Source: Myrica gale (Eukaryota; Streptophyta; Magnoliopsida; Fagales; Myricaceae). Taken from it: a stretch of DNA of 64,000 nucleotides. A program made the translations under genes and the position numbers. Of this stretch, positions 1 to 12,012 are shown in pieces. Position 1 is the first letter of the stretch; each line of letters starts with the position of its first letter. The stretch spans positions 6,699,501-6,763,500 of the forward strand of contig OZ005600.1 in NCBI GenBank assembly GCA_963930655.1. Reading direction: 5' to 3'. Under the pieces are notes generated by a model, which saw only the letters and a program-made list of their open reading frames with translations, searched no databases and was not told the origin of the DNA.

Positions 1-3000
1 CTTCCACCCAAAGACACTTCCCCAGTTCCGTCATCACTGACAATATGGGATTGGTTTTGGTCCAGACTTGAACCGAACACTGACAGATTCAAACTTGTGT
101 TCAACCGAGCAAGAGTAGCTCTTAAGGAAGCTTCAAAGACAGAAGACCTGCTCGTCAAACAATCTGCAACTGTGAGAATCTGCAAAGCCCCTTGGACAAT
201 GGACCACTCCTCCTCGCTGGAGATCAAGTCCACTTTACGTGCATTTTGGGTTCCATCCTTCTTGTCTGATCCGTTCTCCTTCTTTGAACCAACACCATCA
301 CCACCATGATCCACTCCAGACAACTCTTAATGATTTGAGTGTTTCTTGCAGGGTAGAAATGTACTGCAACATAATGTCATCGATTGCGAGAATCAGCTCA
401 TCAGCTTCGGAACCACCAGTAAAACTGATACACCTCTCAACAGCTGCTTCAAGAAGTACTAGAACTTGAGGAATAGATTCCTCCATTCTGCGAACCGTCT
501 CACTGAGTTCAATACCCTGGGCTCCCACACCACGAGTAACTGCTCCCCTCAGATCCACTCCTGCAATCTCAGAGGACAGGATAGCACGCTCCATCTGTCC
601 ATACCTGGAACACATTTTAATCATAAATTACATTGAAAACACTGGCAAATTCTTTTTAAGAGAAAGAAAAACAGACGCAGATCAAAGAGAATCCAATGTA
701 TGTAGAAATGCCGTACGTTTTCTGTTGCTCAAAAGCCAATGTTCTACACTCAAATTGCAAAATCAATCAGATGCAGGTAGAAGGTCGTAGATTACACAAT
801 ATCATTGAAGACACAGTCATCCAAAACAGTATCATATTAAACATGATAGTTTGAAGCTTTCCAACAGCATATTAGGGAATCTCATTATCATTGTCCAGGA
901 AACCTCAGGAAACAACATAAAATCATGTGGGAAATGTTCTATAAACTTATGATCATTCAATTTTTAATGTGAACAACTAGGGCATTCTTTAGGCATTGTC
1001 CTCATGCCTTTCCACTCAGTTTCTCAGCCTTTGTGCCCAAAGTCAAAACTATATGTAACCATGAAACTGAAATATGACAAGGATGAGATAAAAAAATATT
1101 AAAGGGGAGGCAACATAGTTCATTCTTCTGCATACTAAATAGGAACTGGATAAGGAGGGACAAAACTTTTAAGTGTTTAAGCCAACACCAAGAAAAATTT
1201 CCCATAACAAGTGCCAATGCATTCACTGAGGAACTAAGACGACACAATTTAGTTTAGTTTATAATTTCACCTCTTCTTAAAAGATTCATAGGGAAAATAC
1301 ACCGCCTTCAAGGTATCCATCAAAACCCGAAGATCAGATTCTGAAAACAAGTGCTGAATATTCCTTGCAAAGGTTCCAGTCATGTTGTGTAGTTCAATCA
1401 GGGCTTCCAGATGCTTAGTCTGAATCTTGATACCCTTTGGCATATCTCCAGATAGAATATCCAAAATACCTGTGACATTATAAGCAGGAATGGAAGGAAA
1501 AACATTTAAAGAATTGCTCCTCTGTTTAAAATTAGAGAAAGAACTGTTTCAATTTATGCTACGAATCTAACCACAACTTGGAATCATATCTTAAATCTCA
1601 GGCCCTAAAACATTCAGAAATTGACTACAGAAAATAATAATAGAACACAACGAAAAAGCAAAGAAAGAATCAGTATTGCAAGTCATATATTGGTTTGATG
1701 AGTCTAGCACATCTGACATCAATTGTGCCAGTCAATCACGGTTTGCTCATCAGTCCTGGAACACAAGTCAATTTAAGCAGCCATATGACAAAGATATTAC
1801 ACCTTAAGGGTTAACCGTATTGTACTCTCAGAATGAAGGACATGAATAAATAGATGGATTGATTGTCCCAGCTCAAAAGGCAGGTAGGAGAATAGCTATG
1901 CATCTTAATTTATCTCAAATAAAGAAATGAAAGCAATTGGCACTAGAAAACATACTTGAAAGCAGATTAACAAGAGTCAGAAGGACAAAAATAGACTGCA
2001 TCTAATAACATTCAAGCCCATTGTGAACATTTCCAGTGAGATGGGAACTTAGAATAACCCTATCTTGGATTTCTTCCTCGGGATTAGCATACAAAATACA
2101 AACTGTGCGCACAAAAGAACTTGAACCTAACCTAGACATTATAAATTTGTGAGGTTCTCAAAAATTGACATATCTACAATGGAAACAAAATCCTAACTTG
2201 GTGGTCATCAAAAGAATATGCATGAAAATACTACTCGGGAAAAGCATAAAATAGAAAGAAAGTTAGCTCCCCCCCCCCTCCCCCAAAAAAAAGGTTAGAT
2301 ATGGAAGAATGTTTGCAAGAAACAGCCTCGTGCTTTCTCGTGATACATTATCTTGATTACAGTTAGAGGATTGGATTTTTGGGAACACTGTTGATGATGC
2401 GACCCATCATATTTCCTTTCGTTTTCCTATGCACCCAAGCAGAATGAGAGAAAATCTCCCCAAGTGACCATCTCAAAGCACCATGAGACAGAGTAGCATG
2501 ATCATAGAGAAAAGCACTCTCCTAATCCTCCAACTCCAACAACGACTCTTTAATATAGTCCACGTCTATTGTTTTATGCTGACAAAAATCATCAAGAAGA
2601 GGAAGTTGAATACCTTTTGTTTATTTTTTTGCATGTTTTATTGACTGGCAGCAATTCTTAGTACCCTAATATTTCCAGATACAAAAGGGTCTTAATAAGA
2701 ACATTTAATCTGAAAAGAATCATTTTAGCAAGCTCTGAAAGCCGTCAAATCCAACCTTTACTTAATGCTTTTGTTTCAGGAACAACTTCTCCAGCTGCAA
2801 GGTTTATACGAGAAACAAAACTTGACCCCACAGCTGCCATTGTCTCAATCAGTAGCTTTGGGACAAGAGTCTTATAGTCATCTGGAAAAGCAACCATGCA
2901 CCTGCAGAAAAAAGTATAAACCAAATGCCTAAATCTGAAAACAACATAATCATCTGAAAATGCCAACGTGGAAATAACATGAAGTAAGAAATTGTTATAG

Positions 3001-6000
3001 GGAATACGAAGTAATCTGAATGAATACGGCCTTTGCATTACTCTTAATACAACATGCACAGTATAGTAATTAACCTACAGTAATTTTCTCCTCATTGACC
3101 AGGAAAAATAGAATATTCTACAGAGAAAAAAAATGATATCCATATATCTCCACATATATTGCTTAGACAGCAATGATTATTGAGTCCAGGAAAAAAAATA
3201 ATAAGGACATGCATCATTTCCCACAGATAAATACGAAGTAAGGCGGCAACATTTCTCATCTCGATGAAGGTTCCAGTTTTAGAGATAGAAGAGAATTTCG
3301 TTTGCCACTGCCTTTTTGTGAAAACTACCTCTCTGCAAGAACGACAATGTGTAACGCTTTCAGAACAACAAACCATTGTTCCTCTAAATAAGACCATAAT
3401 AACATGTTGTGGAAAAAAGTCCAATTACTACATTCTTTCATAATTATCTGTATACTTGCAGAAGAACTAGGACAGTTTTGTATATAGAAGGGATTAATTT
3501 TCACGGTGGATTATTTGTCACTGGTAGAGAACTGTGAAAAAAAAGGCCATCAATGATCCCCACAGCAATGCCAAGATGCTGTTCCTAACAATAGAAACTA
3601 ACGAAACTTTGAACTATTTATTCACAGCCCTGGCTTGCTTCAGCTGTTAATTGTGACCAACTTCATGTGATGTTACCATCAAATTTATCAAGCCAAGGAA
3701 TGTGGAGCCTGTTTCTACCCTTTTGAAAATTAATGAGAAGAATGACACTAAATATTTGGACAAAGCATGAACCATACCATTTCCATTCTTGTTCAAGATA
3801 AAGAAGCAAATCATCATAGAAAGTTGGCAACCAGCTGGAGAACGAAATTGAAGGTGAACTTGATTGAAACTCATTCCTACTTGATAGCCTTTCTGCTTCA
3901 ATCCTATCATTAGCAAGCTTATTAGCTCGCTGTTTTGAGTCCAAATCTTCCCAGAGCTGCTTTATGGACTTAAGGTGAACTTTTGAATAATATAGCTCTA
4001 GAGACTTGAATCTTCCAATACGAAGGAGGATTCCACGCAAATCTTGAGCAACATCAACCTGCATAATAATAATATGTGGAAACTCATTACATACTCTATC
4101 ACTGCAAAGCAGAAATATGAAGACAAGGTTCTGCAGGAAAATCTGACCTTGCGATTAGTTAATGCATCTGTTAGACGAGGCTGTACCATTGCATCTAGTC
4201 TGTCCTCTAAGACCTCGAGTTGTTTCCTAACATTCGCAAATTCAGCAACCTAAGATGAAAAGTTGAAAGAGGGGAAGTCAAAAGACGAAGACTTCATTTG
4301 TCATCGCAGTATGCAAAAGAAACTAACGAAGAAGTTACCTCCCCAACAGCAGACAAGCAATGCCTCATATTGGCCAAGGTTTCTGCAGCCCGAGGAAGAT
4401 CACCACTGGCAAAGACATCTTCCACAGTTGAACTTAATTGAGTTAACCCAGCAGCATCCTGGCATTACATGCAAACAAGTATACCTAATTTAACAAGCTT
4501 TCTTTAGCTACATTTTGCGATCTCCTACACCTAATGCATACAAGAACCTGGAATTTTCTCCACCTGAAGAGTTTCATATGCAGCTTCCATTCTCTGTTTG
4601 ACAGTATCAACTTTAGCAAGGGCGGCTATGGATTCTGCTGAGGATCCCTCTGCCTAAAGATGACGATGAAATGGTTAAGAGAGAGAGACAAAGACAGAGC
4701 ATCTCGTCATTTTAAGTGAAAGTATTTCAACAATTTCCATGAATACATGGATAAACTTGATTCCTTGGTGGCAGCTGCTGTCTGCCAGAAAGGACAAGTA
4801 GCATTGCATGTTATGTAAACATATGTAGACAAAAAAAAAATGAAACATGCTTCAACTTAATATTGATAGCCAAAATAGAGAATCTAATGACGGAAATTCA
4901 TTTCCAACAGCTTCACTTATCAACATTAGTTCATAAGCGACACTTACCTTTCTCCATAATCAATTTATAAGCAATGCTACTGCTGCCACTCTGGTATCCC
5001 TTATTATAGCTCTAAAATTTCTCCACTCCCAATTTTCATTTAAAATTTTCCATTCAAACCAAAAATATGGCAGATCAGCTCTAAACTTGAACAAAAACGA
5101 AATGCATATTGCATAATCACCTAGTCTACATTTTTTTTTTTGATAACTAAGAGAAATTTTATTAAAACGGAGTCAACAAACTTGTTGACTCCAAACCACG
5201 GGCCTACAAACTTTCCCAGAAAACAAACCCACAAGACCCACCCAAATAAACTTTCCACAATAGCCCACAAGACCCAACCACAAGACCCACGAGCCTACAA
5301 ACTTTCCCAATAGCCCTATACTGAAGAAACCAAACCACGGGCCTACAAACTTTCCCAGAAAACAATAACCCACAAGACCCACCCACAAGACCCTACGAGA
5401 CCCCTAACAATCCATTCCAAAGGTCACAGTCTTCCTAGCGGTCGAAGAAGGCCCTTCATAATTAACCGAAGATTTCAAGCCCTTCAACTCCCTAATCATC
5501 CTCCCCCCTGATTTTCTCGATGTATTCGACCGTAGCGGCGCCCGATCGCGCTCCAATGCAGCAAATAGCTCCCTCATCTTTTCCTCTTGACCTCCACAAG
5601 ACAACCCAACCATCTCACCCACAGAGGAAACCATGTCCAAGACCCACGCCGAAGATTCTCCCCCCAAAGCTTTATGCTGCAAATTAACCGCCAAAGGTAC
5701 GATCGAGGTGAAACTACCATCCTCCATCTCTGAAGCCTCAGGAACACTATCGTCAACACAAACGACAGCCCCTTGAATGATCCCAGAGCACTCACCGAGC
5801 TTCTCCATGTCCCCGGGCTCCACAACCTCCATTTCTAAAACAGTCTCACCAGACCCGGTCTTAGACATCCCCCTGACACTCGCCTCCACCTCCAGACCAC
5901 CTGAGGGAACCCCAGATGCAATCACCATCACTGGCCTCACCAAGTTGTCGGAGCTCCCAGCACCACTAACCTGAAATTGACTCCCCTCCATCAGTACACC

Positions 6001-9000
6001 ACACGGGATCTTCCCACCCTCTTGATCGGCCCGATCTGTGTCGAGAAAGCCGAGATTCGACATCCCCAGCACGCCAGAAAAGGAACGGGAAAAAACAGCC
6101 TTGGCCTCGGTCGACTGTTCCGGCGCCGGCAAGTCATCGGAACCCTTCCCGGCCACCACAGACGCCGTCGACGAGGGCCCTCCGACCACCGGCGAAGGGA
6201 TCCGGTCAGCACCCGAGCCCATCTCCAGCGGATCGGAGATGGCGCAGATGTCGGGCTCGGTAGGAAGACATGGGTCCTTGCCCGGATCCGCAAGCCCACC
6301 CGGCCCAAAACCAGGCCCACCCTTCCCAGCCTGCCCCACACCCAGCTCGGTCCTCTGAATCCCAGCCTGCCCCACCCCCTTCCCAGCCTGCCCCATACAG
6401 CCCACCCCGCTCTCCACACCAGCATCGCACGCCAGCTGGGCCGAAGCCAACCCCCCAGCTGAATCACCCAACTGGCCCTGCCCCAACTGGGCCGAAGCCA
6501 GCACCCCAGCTGAAACACCCAACTGGCCCAAACCGAGAAGACCACACGCCTTACATCTCGACCCCTGCCTTGGTTCCGTCAGTTGCTCCTCAACGAGTTT
6601 AGTTAGGTTGTCCAGCTCATCCCTCAAGCGCAATAATTGCGCCCATACCTCCCCATCCAACCCAGCCGACTTCGCAGACCCCCCAACGGCAATATTTCGA
6701 ATCATGTGCCTTGGCAGGTGATTTGAAATTGCGCCCTTTCCAGGCTCTCGAAACTCCCCCTCACCCTCCTCCTGCGTCTCCGGCGAGTACCCCTTCACCA
6801 TCTGGGCATATGAAATGCCATTCCGACCCTCTGCAACTGCATTTTCCACGCTAGACCGACGTAACTCAGCAATGGCAGAACTCACCTCCTCACATGTCTG
6901 AGCGAAAGCCTGCCATCCAAGGCCCGACCTTCCCTCTGGGATCCTTACTACTCCCCTCCTTTGTCGGTCCCCAAATTCCACCAAAACTATGAAACTACCA
7001 TGCTCATTCGAGCATTTCTGGGCAAGAAACGCTCTCGAGGATTCTTTGAACTTCAACGGAATATCTGCGTCGACGTTTCCCTCCGCCAGCTTGCCAAATA
7101 GTTTGGCAAGCCAGACCACCCCATGTCTGCCGATGCGAACGAAGCTCCGCGATTTACGACTCGACTCTGATAACGTAACAAGACCCAAACTACTAACCGA
7201 GAAATGAAATTTCTTCGCCTCTATCACCAAACTACGAACATAAGCCATCTTAAACCACTAACACAGGACAACCACAATTGAATGAAACTACGGGGAAGGG
7301 AACGAAGGGGAGAGAGAACGGAGAAAAAGCCATATTTTGCAAACGTCAACTTTTAACCCTAGAGGATACGAGAGCGACCTTCAGACATGGCAGCGCTGAG
7401 CTGGCTGTGGAGCGTTTCTCTTGCTGTGACTCTAGTATTTGTCAGTGGGAACTCTGAAGGGGGAAAGAAGAAAACCATGTATCAAGCACATCAGGATCTT
7501 AACAAAAGCTTCAATGTTGATGCTGAGGCTTAATCACCTAGTCTACATTGCAACTGGATGATTGTAGTGATGGGGAACACCACAAACACAAAAATGCCAA
7601 GAAACCAGTGTCATACTACACCAATGCTAGAAGAATCAACACAATTAGAACAAATCACTGACTAGTAAATCTGTTCTGAAGTATCACTGAATCCTTCTAA
7701 ATTGGCTGCAGCACATTGCTCATAGATGTAATCAGTATCTATATCCTGTCTGGGCCCCATGTAAGACAATTTCACGCTATCGCAATAATGTTCTCAACAC
7801 AATACTTGCTCCGTCGTGTCTATGCATCGCTTACAAAAATATAAATGGGTGTCATTTTATCAAGGATCTATTTCAAAGCAAATTCACATGATTAGCATGT
7901 CCGTGTAGAAGCCCCCAACCCAGCAATCCGTTTCTGGAGAAAAACAACAAAACAAAAGAAAGAATGACACAACGAATGATGATCAGTGATACACTGGAGT
8001 GTTGTACGTCCCCCACTGGTCTTTGCCAAGCTGCTGGCACCTTCGTCGCATGAGACTAATTAAACCTGTGCCCTACACCCAGAACATCTCCACCTAGACA
8101 GTAACGCTAAAGAGCCTTTCACATCAAATGAATACTCAAACTCCTAGCATAATATCTTAAGCCAATGCCAAACAAGTGCGGTTTCCCATTAACCCCACCC
8201 ATAAACTCAAGGTTCTGATAGAAGTAGCCAAACCCAAGCTAAAAAACCAAAAAAATATCACACCCTAGATAGTGATATTCACATTCACAGTCTCCTTAGC
8301 ATTTAAAGATTTTACAAGCAATTCACTGCCCCCTTGGCGTCTTACGATATCTTTGCTAAGATGGAAAACCTGACTGAACTCTTTTCAAGAAGTCCAAAAT
8401 ATTTGACGCCAAGGAGGCATAAATTCCACAGCGATGCAGAAATCACATTTTTGGGCGAAATATCTTCACGTTCTCAATTGCCAAACCGTAAATCTAATAC
8501 TTGAAACGTGAATCTTATGTAGTTTGCCACATTCCGTCAGAAAATGCCCCAATAACAATGAAATGCACAAAAGAGACGAAAAATCAAACGACATTGACAC
8601 ATCTCAATCACCAAAAAAGGCAAATCTAGCAATGCAAGCTCAATATCCTCCCATCAAAAACAATTCGTCTCAGCAACTAAACAGAAGAAGCAAGCGGATA
8701 ACTTCGTATAAATTAAAATATTGGTACCTTCTTGAGCTTCTGGAGGATTCCCGAAACGGCGGAGCGGAGAGAGACGGCATCGTCGCGGAGGCGAATGATG
8801 TCACGATTGGCACGTGGAACGCGGAGGATGGCGGAGGCGCTCTGCTCCTCGAGCGAGGCGGCGATCTCTTCGGAAACCATCTGCAGCTTCATCTCCAAAT
8901 CGACCAGGTGCTTGTCCAGCGAGTCTTCCGGGTGCCGGCTCTGAGTCGCCGAATTTATCCATTTCTTCGGGTCGAAGTTCTCGCTCGAGAAGGGTCCTAG

Positions 9001-9012
9001 ATCCAGCATCAT
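1..9012 (-). CDS. COG7: Conserved oligomeric Golgi complex subunit 7 (COG7), 5' part, frameshifted
   Basis: Subunit of the COG tethering complex for retrograde vesicle traffic within the Golgi. Eight exons join in frame on the minus strand: 9012-8728, 4653-4564, 4458-4339, 4249-4148, 4058-3778, 2901-2756, 1469-1271 and 604 to the window edge. The start is MMLDLGPFSSENFD, as in plant COG7. Conserved stretches include SLDKHLVDLEMKLQ, AILRVPRANRDIIRLRDDAV, LYLEQEWKW and AVTRGVGAQGIELSETVRRM. About 540 residues are present; plant COG7 is about 830, so the C-terminal third lies outside. Exon 8 has a frame break at base 318: upstream reads ETLKSLRVV, downstream GVDHGGDGVGSKK continues one frame over, and the upstream frame stops at 298-300. 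Family members have a Cys codon at this point, so a 2-base deletion fits. It may be a sequence error or a real null allele. Intron 1 (8727-4654) contains a LINE-type insertion. Confidence 0.93.
5404..7248 (-). CDS. Retroelement-encoded ORF1-like protein, 614 residues
   Basis: The largest uninterrupted ORF of the window, inside the LINE insertion. The first 125 residues look globular (start MAYVRSLVIEAKKFHF; later SFIVLVEFGDRQRRG and IPEGRSGLGW), a pattern I associate with repeated transposon-linked proteins of woody eudicots, though I cannot name a domain. Residues 230-320 are a Gly/Gln/Ala-rich region of short repeats such as GQAGKGVGQAG, followed by an acidic, Ser-rich low-complexity part. 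There is no CCHC knuckle, RT or endonuclease motif. The region is clearly GC-richer than the surrounding intron. The uninterrupted frame suggests a fairly recent insertion. It is probably an ORF1-type RNA-binding protein of the element rather than a host gene. It could be spliced out with COG7 intron 1. Confidence 0.6.
   Translation of the reverse strand: MAYVRSLVIEAKKFHFSVSSLGLVTLSESSRKSRSFVRIGRHGVVWLAKLFGKLAEGNVDADIPLKFKESSRAFLAQKCSNEHGSFIVLVEFGDRQRRGVVRIPEGRSGLGWQAFAQTCEEVSSAIAELRRSSVENAVAEGRNGISYAQMVKGYSPETQEEGEGEFREPGKGAISNHLPRHMIRNIAVGGSAKSAGLDGEVWAQLLRLRDELDNLTKLVEEQLTEPRQGSRCKACGLLGLGQLGVSAGVLASAQLGQGQLGDSAGGLASAQLACDAGVESGVGCMGQAGKGVGQAGIQRTELGVGQAGKGGPGFGPGGLADPGKDPCLPTEPDICAISDPLEMGSGADRIPSPVVGGPSSTASVVAGKGSDDLPAPEQSTEAKAVFSRSFSGVLGMSNLGFLDTDRADQEGGKIPCGVLMEGSQFQVSGAGSSDNLVRPVMVIASGVPSGGLEVEASVRGMSKTGSGETVLEMEVVEPGDMEKLGECSGIIQGAVVCVDDSVPEASEMEDGSFTSIVPLAVNLQHKALGGESSAWVLDMVSSVGEMVGLSCGGQEEKMRELFAALERDRAPLRSNTSRKSGGRMIRELKGLKSSVNYEGPSSTARKTVTFGMDC
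7340..7530 (+). other. Putative inverted cDNA fragment of a host mRNA at the LINE 5' junction
   Basis: Opposite to the LINE, the plus strand opens at ATG 7387 and stays open for 48 codons up to the target duplication, whose first bases TAA close it. The peptide begins MAALSWLWSVSLAVTLVFVS, a good signal-peptide pattern, and continues with a hydrophilic mature-like segment (GNSEGGKKK, then MYQAHQDLNKSF). The bases before the ATG resemble a short plant 5' leader. I do not recognise the protein. Position and orientation fit a cellular mRNA copied by twin priming during insertion. It could instead be chance coding in the element's own 5' region. Confidence 0.4.
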
Positions 9013-10703
9013 GGTGGCCGAGTTTGGTGAGCTCGGACAGGTTCACTAGTTTTTACTGTTGGGAAATGGGTGAGAGACGGTTACTTCTTCATTTTCAGAA
9101 GGACTTGTACATATATGAAATATTTGGAAGATATGGGCAAAATGCAAATAAGCGAAAATCAGAGGGAAAATAGTTCGAAGTTTAGGGGTTGAAATTTTCC
9201 AACGCCAGTGAAAATACTGGATCAGGAGGTACAGTAGAAACGACATCTAAATTATTACCGTGACAACCCGATGATTGGTAAATGCTCCGTATTTTTCCAA
9301 ATAATTAAAAAACATTAATCTTTTGGCTCTTTCTCTTAGCTTTATAATTTCAAAATCATTTATTTCCAATAAAAGCTTATCCCTGAGCTGCCCCCATAGC
9401 ATATTTTAACTAGTTGATCTTTCATAGTTTGCAAGCAAACTCGGCAACTTATTTCGACGGAAGCTTTTCACAGCCTACTAGAAAGTTACCAAAGAATGCT
9501 CCGTTATCCGAGCACCCTTGCATGACTGAGTTCGCCCGCAAGTATGTGAGTTTGAAAGCTCCTATGGACAAGCTGCAAGCATCTAAATTCGCTTCTGATT
9601 ACTGGGCCCTCTAAATTCTAAGAGTTGAGCCCAAATTAGTACCAACGAACTTCGAGTTCGACCGCTGCCACCACGGAAAACCATCAGTGCAGAAAATCCA
9701 AAACCCAAAAAGTATCTGGGCTGCCCAAGCCCAAAACATAACAACTTACTACTAGCAAAAGCAAAGGGTTGATGATTCTCTCAGATTGCGAATCGATTTT
9801 GCTTTGTTAATTAAGGCTCCAGCACACAATCAAATCAACCATGGAGTCCACAGAGGCATGCCAGTCAGAAACTTCACTATCAATTTCTAATGTCCATTGT
9901 CCTCCGCTTTTTAGCGACAAGACATCTGTCCAGTTGCATTCAGTCCGCACTAGACAAAGAAGATGCCTTCTCTTCCTTGCATTCTTGGTATAAAACAAAT
10001 GATTCAGAAGGTTTTGCCCGTACGTTACAACCAAAAGCCATGAGGCAGACCTCCAATATATTGCTTATGTTTACACGTCTCAATTCGGACACCCAGAGGC
10101 GTAGTAGCACCACAGTGTCTAGAGCTATATACTCTCCAATTTTTATCTGGAAATAATGATAATTTTCTGAAACCCCCAAAGAAAAGAAGTGGGATTGGGG
10201 CACGAAATCGACATGGGCAAGAATGTGGCTTATCCATTATGCATAATTTGATTGGTTGTCGAGCATCAAACTCTGAAATGGAGGTTGCGGCACTGGGATT
10301 GGACCAATAAAGCCAGAAAAAGGAAATTTCTGTGCAGCTTCTGTGTTTCTCTTTCATTTTATCGTGGTCGGATCCGTGGGCCTTGACAATGTCCCATGAT
10401 TTTGGCCAGGTACAGCGTCTCGGGCAGTAGGACACATTCGTTGTCAAGATCATTGGGTAAGGTTGCTTCACATGGACGCAAGAGTGGAAACCAAGTTTTA
10501 AGAGTGTGAAAAGGACGAAGATCTATCAAAATAACGTATCATTTGTCTTCTTCTTTTTTATCTTCACTGCCTTTATAGAGAGCTTATCATTGAACCCAAG
10601 AAGATAAAGCACACAAGAAAAATGACACATTCTTCCCGTGACCTCCTAGAAATCAGAAGTTTATCGCAAAAAAATAAGACGGAGAGTAATAGAAATGGGA
10701 AGA
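9013..10703. other. Intergenic region upstream of COG7, no gene recognised
   Basis: Holds the COG7 promoter (minus strand) and about 1.5 kb with only short ORFs on both strands, none with family features. The overlapping plus and minus ORFs at 9890-10471 have unlike-protein composition and no recognisable motif. No transposon ends were found by eye. Confidence 0.5.
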
Positions 10704-10921
10704 GTTAGGTCTTAATCTTACTGTCCTAAGAGGTCCTAGTGATGGTTGAGATGTTGTCAACACATTAATGAATAATATTGGAGGGCCGAGATGTGTTTTA
10801 TCTCTCTCTATTCATTAATGTATTAGCAACATCTCAGTCATCCAATTTTATTTATTAATGTGTTGACAACATCTCAACCATCCGTTAGGGCCTGTTAGGA
10901 CTGTAAGATTAGGACCCTAAC
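10704..10921. mobile_element. Fold-back MITE, 218 bp
   Basis: The two halves are near-perfect inverted copies. The left end gttaggtcttaatcttac pairs with the right end gtaagattaggaccctaac. The inner arms gatggttgagatgttgtcaa and ttgacaacatctcaaccatc are exact complements. Only a short GA/CT-rich spacer near 10800 separates the arms. Non-coding and non-autonomous; superfamily not assigned because no clear target duplication was found. Confidence 0.8.
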
Positions 10922-11665
10922 TCGATAAAAAGTTCCCATGATTAGATAACGTCTCTGATGGGTAACTGTTCGGAGTTACTATAGAAAGTGAAAAATACTA
11001 AAACCATATAATATAAATCATAACCGTCATCCACGTTTTTCGGTTTTGTCATATTTTTGGACTGACTTAGAAAAAAAAAAAGATCATATTTTTGGACTGC
11101 AATCTCAGATCACCATGCCATTTGTCATATTGGATGTTTAATGCGCCACGCCCCTGCCCACCCATCAAGCAATTCTCCACCAAAGCCATACTTTTGTAGG
11201 CCTTGATCTGAAAGGGAAACGTCCGCAGTTTGTCAATCAGAAACCCAAGGTTTAGAGACTTCTCATTGTGATCAGACTGATTCACGGTGTTGTCTCTGAT
11301 TTTTTTTTTACCGGCTAGTTAGTAAGTTAAAGCTCTTCAATTAATATTAAATTCTATACAATTGTTTTTTTTACGTAAATCAGATAATTATTAAATTTTA
11401 AATTTTAAAATAATTTTAAAAGTCCGACCTTTGGTAATGAGTTTAGATTTAAGTTTTGGTTTATCTTTGGTTAGATTAGTTTACATTCATTTGTTTAATT
11501 ATATTTTTCTTTTAGGTATGATTACATTTAAAAAATAATTGCAAAAAATAAATAAAATTAATTTACAAAAATTAGGAAAAAATATAAAAATTTGGAAAAA
11601 AAAACACGTCAGACCACAATGGTCCCCATGGACATAGAGAATTTAATGCCGTGCCTCGACTTTGA

Positions 11666-12012
11666 TTATTATAAGGTTTTGTTTGTGTTGTAATATTTTT
11701 GGTATGAGAATATGTGTTGGTATTGGGTTTAGTGAAAAGGTGAAGAGAGAGATAATTTTTTATATTTTTTGATAGGAGAGAGAAAGATTATATTGGATTA
11801 TTTTATTAAAAGTGAGATAATATTTTTGGTTATTATAAGGTTGTGTTTGTGTTGTAATATTTTTGGTATGAGAATATGTGTTGGTATTGGGTTTAGTGAA
11901 AAGGTGAAGAGAGAGGTAATTTTTTATATTTTTGTAATTTTTTATATTTTTTGATAGGAGAGAGAAAGATTATATTGAATTATTTTATTAAGAGTGAGAT
12001 AATATTTTGAGG
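11666..12012. repeat. Tandem duplication, 164 bp period, two copies
   Basis: The block starting ttattataaggtt at 11666 recurs at 11830 with few differences, sharing gtgttggtattgggtttag and the run ttttttgataggagagagaa. Copy 2 has a small extra repeat (ttttttatattttt, about 11921-11951). AT-rich and non-coding; the short plus-strand ORF at 11769 is a by-product. Confidence 0.85.

Larger units (their letters stand above)
5131..7530 (-). mobile_element. LINE-type non-LTR retroelement inserted in COG7 intron 1
   Basis: A 2.4 kb insertion in the same orientation as COG7. The 3' end is a poly(A) tract (11 T on the plus strand, 5131-5141) preceded on the minus strand by TTTCTCTTAGTTATC, a common tail of plant LINEs. 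A perfect target-site duplication, taatcacctagtctaca, flanks it at 5114-5130 and 7531-7547. It holds one long ORF and a 3' part made of short degenerate repeats (5190-5400). No reverse transcriptase or endonuclease ORF is present, so it was mobilised in trans or lost ORF2. The extreme 5' end (about 7340-7530) looks foreign to the element. Confidence 0.85.

Noticed and set aside
5991..6602. Long overlapping ORFs on both strands (5977-6602)
   Set aside because: Shadows of the GC-rich repeat region of the retroelement ORF at 5404-7248; Pro/His- or Trp/Arg-rich composition without domains.
10025..10471. 148-codon minus-strand ORF
   Set aside because: Composition is not protein-like, it is opposed by another ORF, and no motif or splice context supports it.
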